Shown: positions 30,940 through 32,367 of the stretch, one piece after another
Layout of the letters: each line of letters opens with the position of its first letter
How positions within the stretch are numbered: the first letter of the stretch is position 1
Assembly (NCBI GenBank): GCA_945866215.1
Contig: CAMBGQ010000019.1
Location: 1 to 32,367 of the forward strand
DNA length: 32,367 nucleotides
Direction of reading: 5' to 3'
Source of the DNA: Opitutus sp. GAS368
Lineage (GTDB): Bacteria; Verrucomicrobiota; Verrucomicrobiia; Opitutales; UBA953
Notes under the pieces: model-generated
Database searches by the model: none
Told to the model about the DNA's origin: nothing
What the model saw: the letters and a program-made list of their open reading frames with translations, nothing else
Made by a program: the position numbers and the translations under genes

Positions 30940-31898
30940 GCGAAGTGGCCGAACCCGCGGACCTTGAGCGGTTCGCCGTCGGCGACGTCGCGGGCGAGGC
31001 CCGTGCCGGCTTCGACGGTGCCCAGCCGGGTCAGCGGCGTGAGCGGGAAGGCTTTGCGGAAAGTAGCCTCGAGCAGGTCAGCCCGGCTGGCGCCCACCGT
31101 GAAGAGCAGTTCGTAATCCTCGCCGTCCTGCAGGGCGTGTTCCAGTACAGGCTTGCCGTCGGCTTTCGCGAGGGTCCGGGCGGCTTCGGCAATCGGTAGG
31201 TTCGCCACTGCGATGCGGGCGTCGTGCCGGGAGCCGAGAAGACCGGGCAGGTCCTTGGCAAGGCCGTCGGAGAGGTCGGTGCAGGCGGTGACTTCGCCGT
31301 GCCCGCAGAGCCATTCGCCTTCGGCGAGCCGGGGGGTGAAATCGAGGTGCTTGCCGTAGAGCGAGCCGCCGAGCTGGCCGGTGACGAACAGCACGTCGCC
31401 GGCGACGGCGGTCCGGCGGGTCAGGATGCGATGCGCAAAACCTTGGAGAGCGAGGGTGCCGACGAAGGTTCCTTGTTGGCCGCGGCAGATGTCGCCCCCG
31501 ACGATGCGCAGACCGGCCTTGGCGGCGGCGCGCCCAGCACCGTGGGCGAAATCGGTGAGCCAGGTCGCGTCGACGTCGCCGCCGATGACGAGGGAGAGCA
31601 AAGCGTCGGAGGGGACGGCTCCCGCCGCGGCGAGGTCGCTCAAGTTGCGATTCACCAGCTTGGTGCCGGCACGGATGCCGTCGCACGCGGCGTCGAAGTG
31701 GCGGCCGAGGAGCACGGAGTCAATCGTACTGGCGCGGATAGAGCGGCCGCCGGTGGTCGGCAAGTGCGCGCAATCTCCGCCCGGGCCTTCGGGGAAAGCT
31801 GGGGCGGCGTCGGCGAGCGACTGCACCACGCGGCGGATAAGTTCTTCCTCGGTCAGCTGAGCGACCGAGCGATCCGCGAGAGTGGTGAGGGCGCCCAT
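30936..31898 (-). CDS. thiL: Thiamine-monophosphate kinase
   Basis: 320 residues, usual ThiL length. It phosphorylates thiamine monophosphate to thiamine pyrophosphate with ATP in the cytoplasm. Family features in order: GPGGDCAHLP (normally G-D-D-A/C-A; the first Asp is Gly here), the IDSVLLGRHFDA segment (normally T-D-x-L-V-E-G-V-H-F), RNLSDLAAAGAVPSDALLSL, LRIVGGDICRG, DVLFVTGQLGGSLYGK, TACTDLSDGLAKDL and EDYELLFTV. The last three blocks are the most secure. The gene begins 4 bp after the stop of the CPBP-like gene, so the two are cotranscribed. The substitution in the first metal-binding motif is unusual and could affect Mg2+ binding. No Shine-Dalgarno sequence is visible. Confidence 0.88.
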   Translation of the reverse strand: MGALTTLADRSVAQLTEEELIRRVVQSLADAAPAFPEGPGGDCAHLPTTGGRSIRASTIDSVLLGRHFDAACDGIRAGTKLVNRNLSDLAAAGAVPSDALLSLVIGGDVDATWLTDFAHGAGRAAAKAGLRIVGGDICRGQQGTFVGTLALQGFAHRILTRRTAVAGDVLFVTGQLGGSLYGKHLDFTPRLAEGEWLCGHGEVTACTDLSDGLAKDLPGLLGSRHDARIAVANLPIAEAARTLAKADGKPVLEHALQDGEDYELLFTVGASRADLLEATFRKAFPLTPLTRLGTVEAGTGLARDVADGEPLKVRGFGHFA

Positions 31899-31901
31899 GG
31901 T

Positions 31902-32367
31902 TCAGAGCGTGGCGGCGTTCGGGGCTAGTTTCAACCAGACTAAATTCCAACCATTGAACCCCGCGTGGACGGCGATGCAGGCCAGCAGCCCATGGCGGTC
32001 GCGGACCAGGCACATGAAGGCCCCGAAAGCGAACAGGGGGAGGGCGGCGGACGGGCTCAGGTGCGCGGCGCTGAAGATTGCGCCCGTCACGCAGATGGCG
32101 ACCCAGCGGGCGTGGCGTTCGGAGGCTAATTTAGCCAAGCCAAGGGCGAAGGGGCTCGTGATGAGGACGACGAACGCGACCTTAATGAGAAGGTTTATCA
32201 AGATCAGGACTTCCCTGGTCTCCTTGGGGCTGCCGTCGGCTGGCCTCAGTGTTTGCGAATCGAGCGGCTGAATGGCGAAGGCTTCGAGATTAAAGCCTGC
32301 GACCAACCAGAAGGTAATGGGCAGAAGAACCGCCAGCCAAAGAATGGCGCGGGTCCAGAGGTTGGAG
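31902..32367 (-). CDS. CPBP-like (abortive-infection/CAAX) membrane protein, N-terminus beyond right edge
   Basis: The reading frame is open to the right edge: the sequence ahead of the TTG at 32306 continues in frame as ILWLAVLLPITFWLVAGF, a membrane segment, so the start lies outside. Recognisable are the CPBP second motif in VTGAIFSAAHLS (F-x-x-x-H) and the third in CIAVHAGFNGWN (H-x-x-x-N). The first motif, E-E-x-x-x-R, which holds the catalytic glutamates, should lie about 30 residues before the F-x-x-x-H, where LITSPFALGLAKL appears instead. It therefore looks like a non-catalytic member. Cotranscribed with thiL (3-bp gap between its stop codon and the thiL start). Function unknown; CPBP proteins are membrane proteases or bacteriocin-immunity factors. 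Confidence 0.7.
   Translation of the reverse strand, partial: SNLWTRAILWLAVLLPITFWLVAGFNLEAFAIQPLDSQTLRPADGSPKETREVLILINLLIKVAFVVLITSPFALGLAKLASERHARWVAICVTGAIFSAAHLSPSAALPLFAFGAFMCLVRDRHGLLACIAVHAGFNGWNLVWLKLAPNAATL

Overview
This 32.4 kb window is a GC-rich bacterial chromosome segment, most likely from a Verrucomicrobiota (Opitutae-like) genome. A planctomycete is the main alternative. The evidence is the mix of DUF1501, PSCyt1/DUF1549/DUF1553, DUF1080, DUF6807, a sulfatase, a CE15-type esterase and DUF5069, together with start codons that mostly lack a Shine-Dalgarno sequence. This is a family-based inference, as no rRNA is present. Both edges cut genes: dapA on the left and a CPBP-like membrane protein on the right.

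Layout. 1-4.6 kb: dapA 5' end, two exported beta-propeller proteins, a YbfF/ABHD11-type hydrolase, a small membrane protein and an exported DUF1080 protein, closed by a clear terminator. 4.8-14.7 kb: a plus-strand run of four large exported proteins: Tat-exported DUF1501, a PPC-domain protein, a three-CxnCH PSCyt1/DUF1549/DUF1553 protein and a haem-motif/WD40/coiled-coil protein. 14.9-18.8 kb: a secreted polysaccharide-pyruvyl-transferase-like protein, DUF6807, a sulfatase and a small membrane protein. 18.9-24.8 kb: tRNA-Ser(GGA) beside a 20-bp copy of its own 3' end, glnS, gltX, a PpiD/SurA-like chaperone and dihydrofolate reductase. 25-29.6 kb: CE15-like esterase, tRNA-Arg(CCG), MFS exporter, SGNH hydrolase and DUF5069. 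29.7-32.4 kb: a holin-like membrane protein with a basic tail, a two-helix membrane partner, thiL and the CPBP-like gene.

Genes working together. The exported propellers, DUF1080, DUF6807, sulfatase, SGNH and CE15-like proteins fit an organism that degrades plant or algal polysaccharides. The four-gene DUF1501/cytochrome run looks like one exported assembly of unknown function. gltX-glnS, thiL, folA and dapA are housekeeping.

The most unusual content lies between the genes. (i) Hexamer tracts of the CCCCTA type sit 7-11 nt before the start codons of four exported proteins, always with the C-rich strand as the mRNA strand. (ii) Between 24.9 and 29.0 kb there are inverted pairs of GTAG-footed hairpins with compensatory stem changes, which is the architecture of REP doublets moved by RAYT transposases; no transposase is in the window. 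(iii) There are octamer and heptamer tandem repeats, a perfect 21-bp hairpin ending 2 nt before a start codon, and hairpins that contain stop codons.
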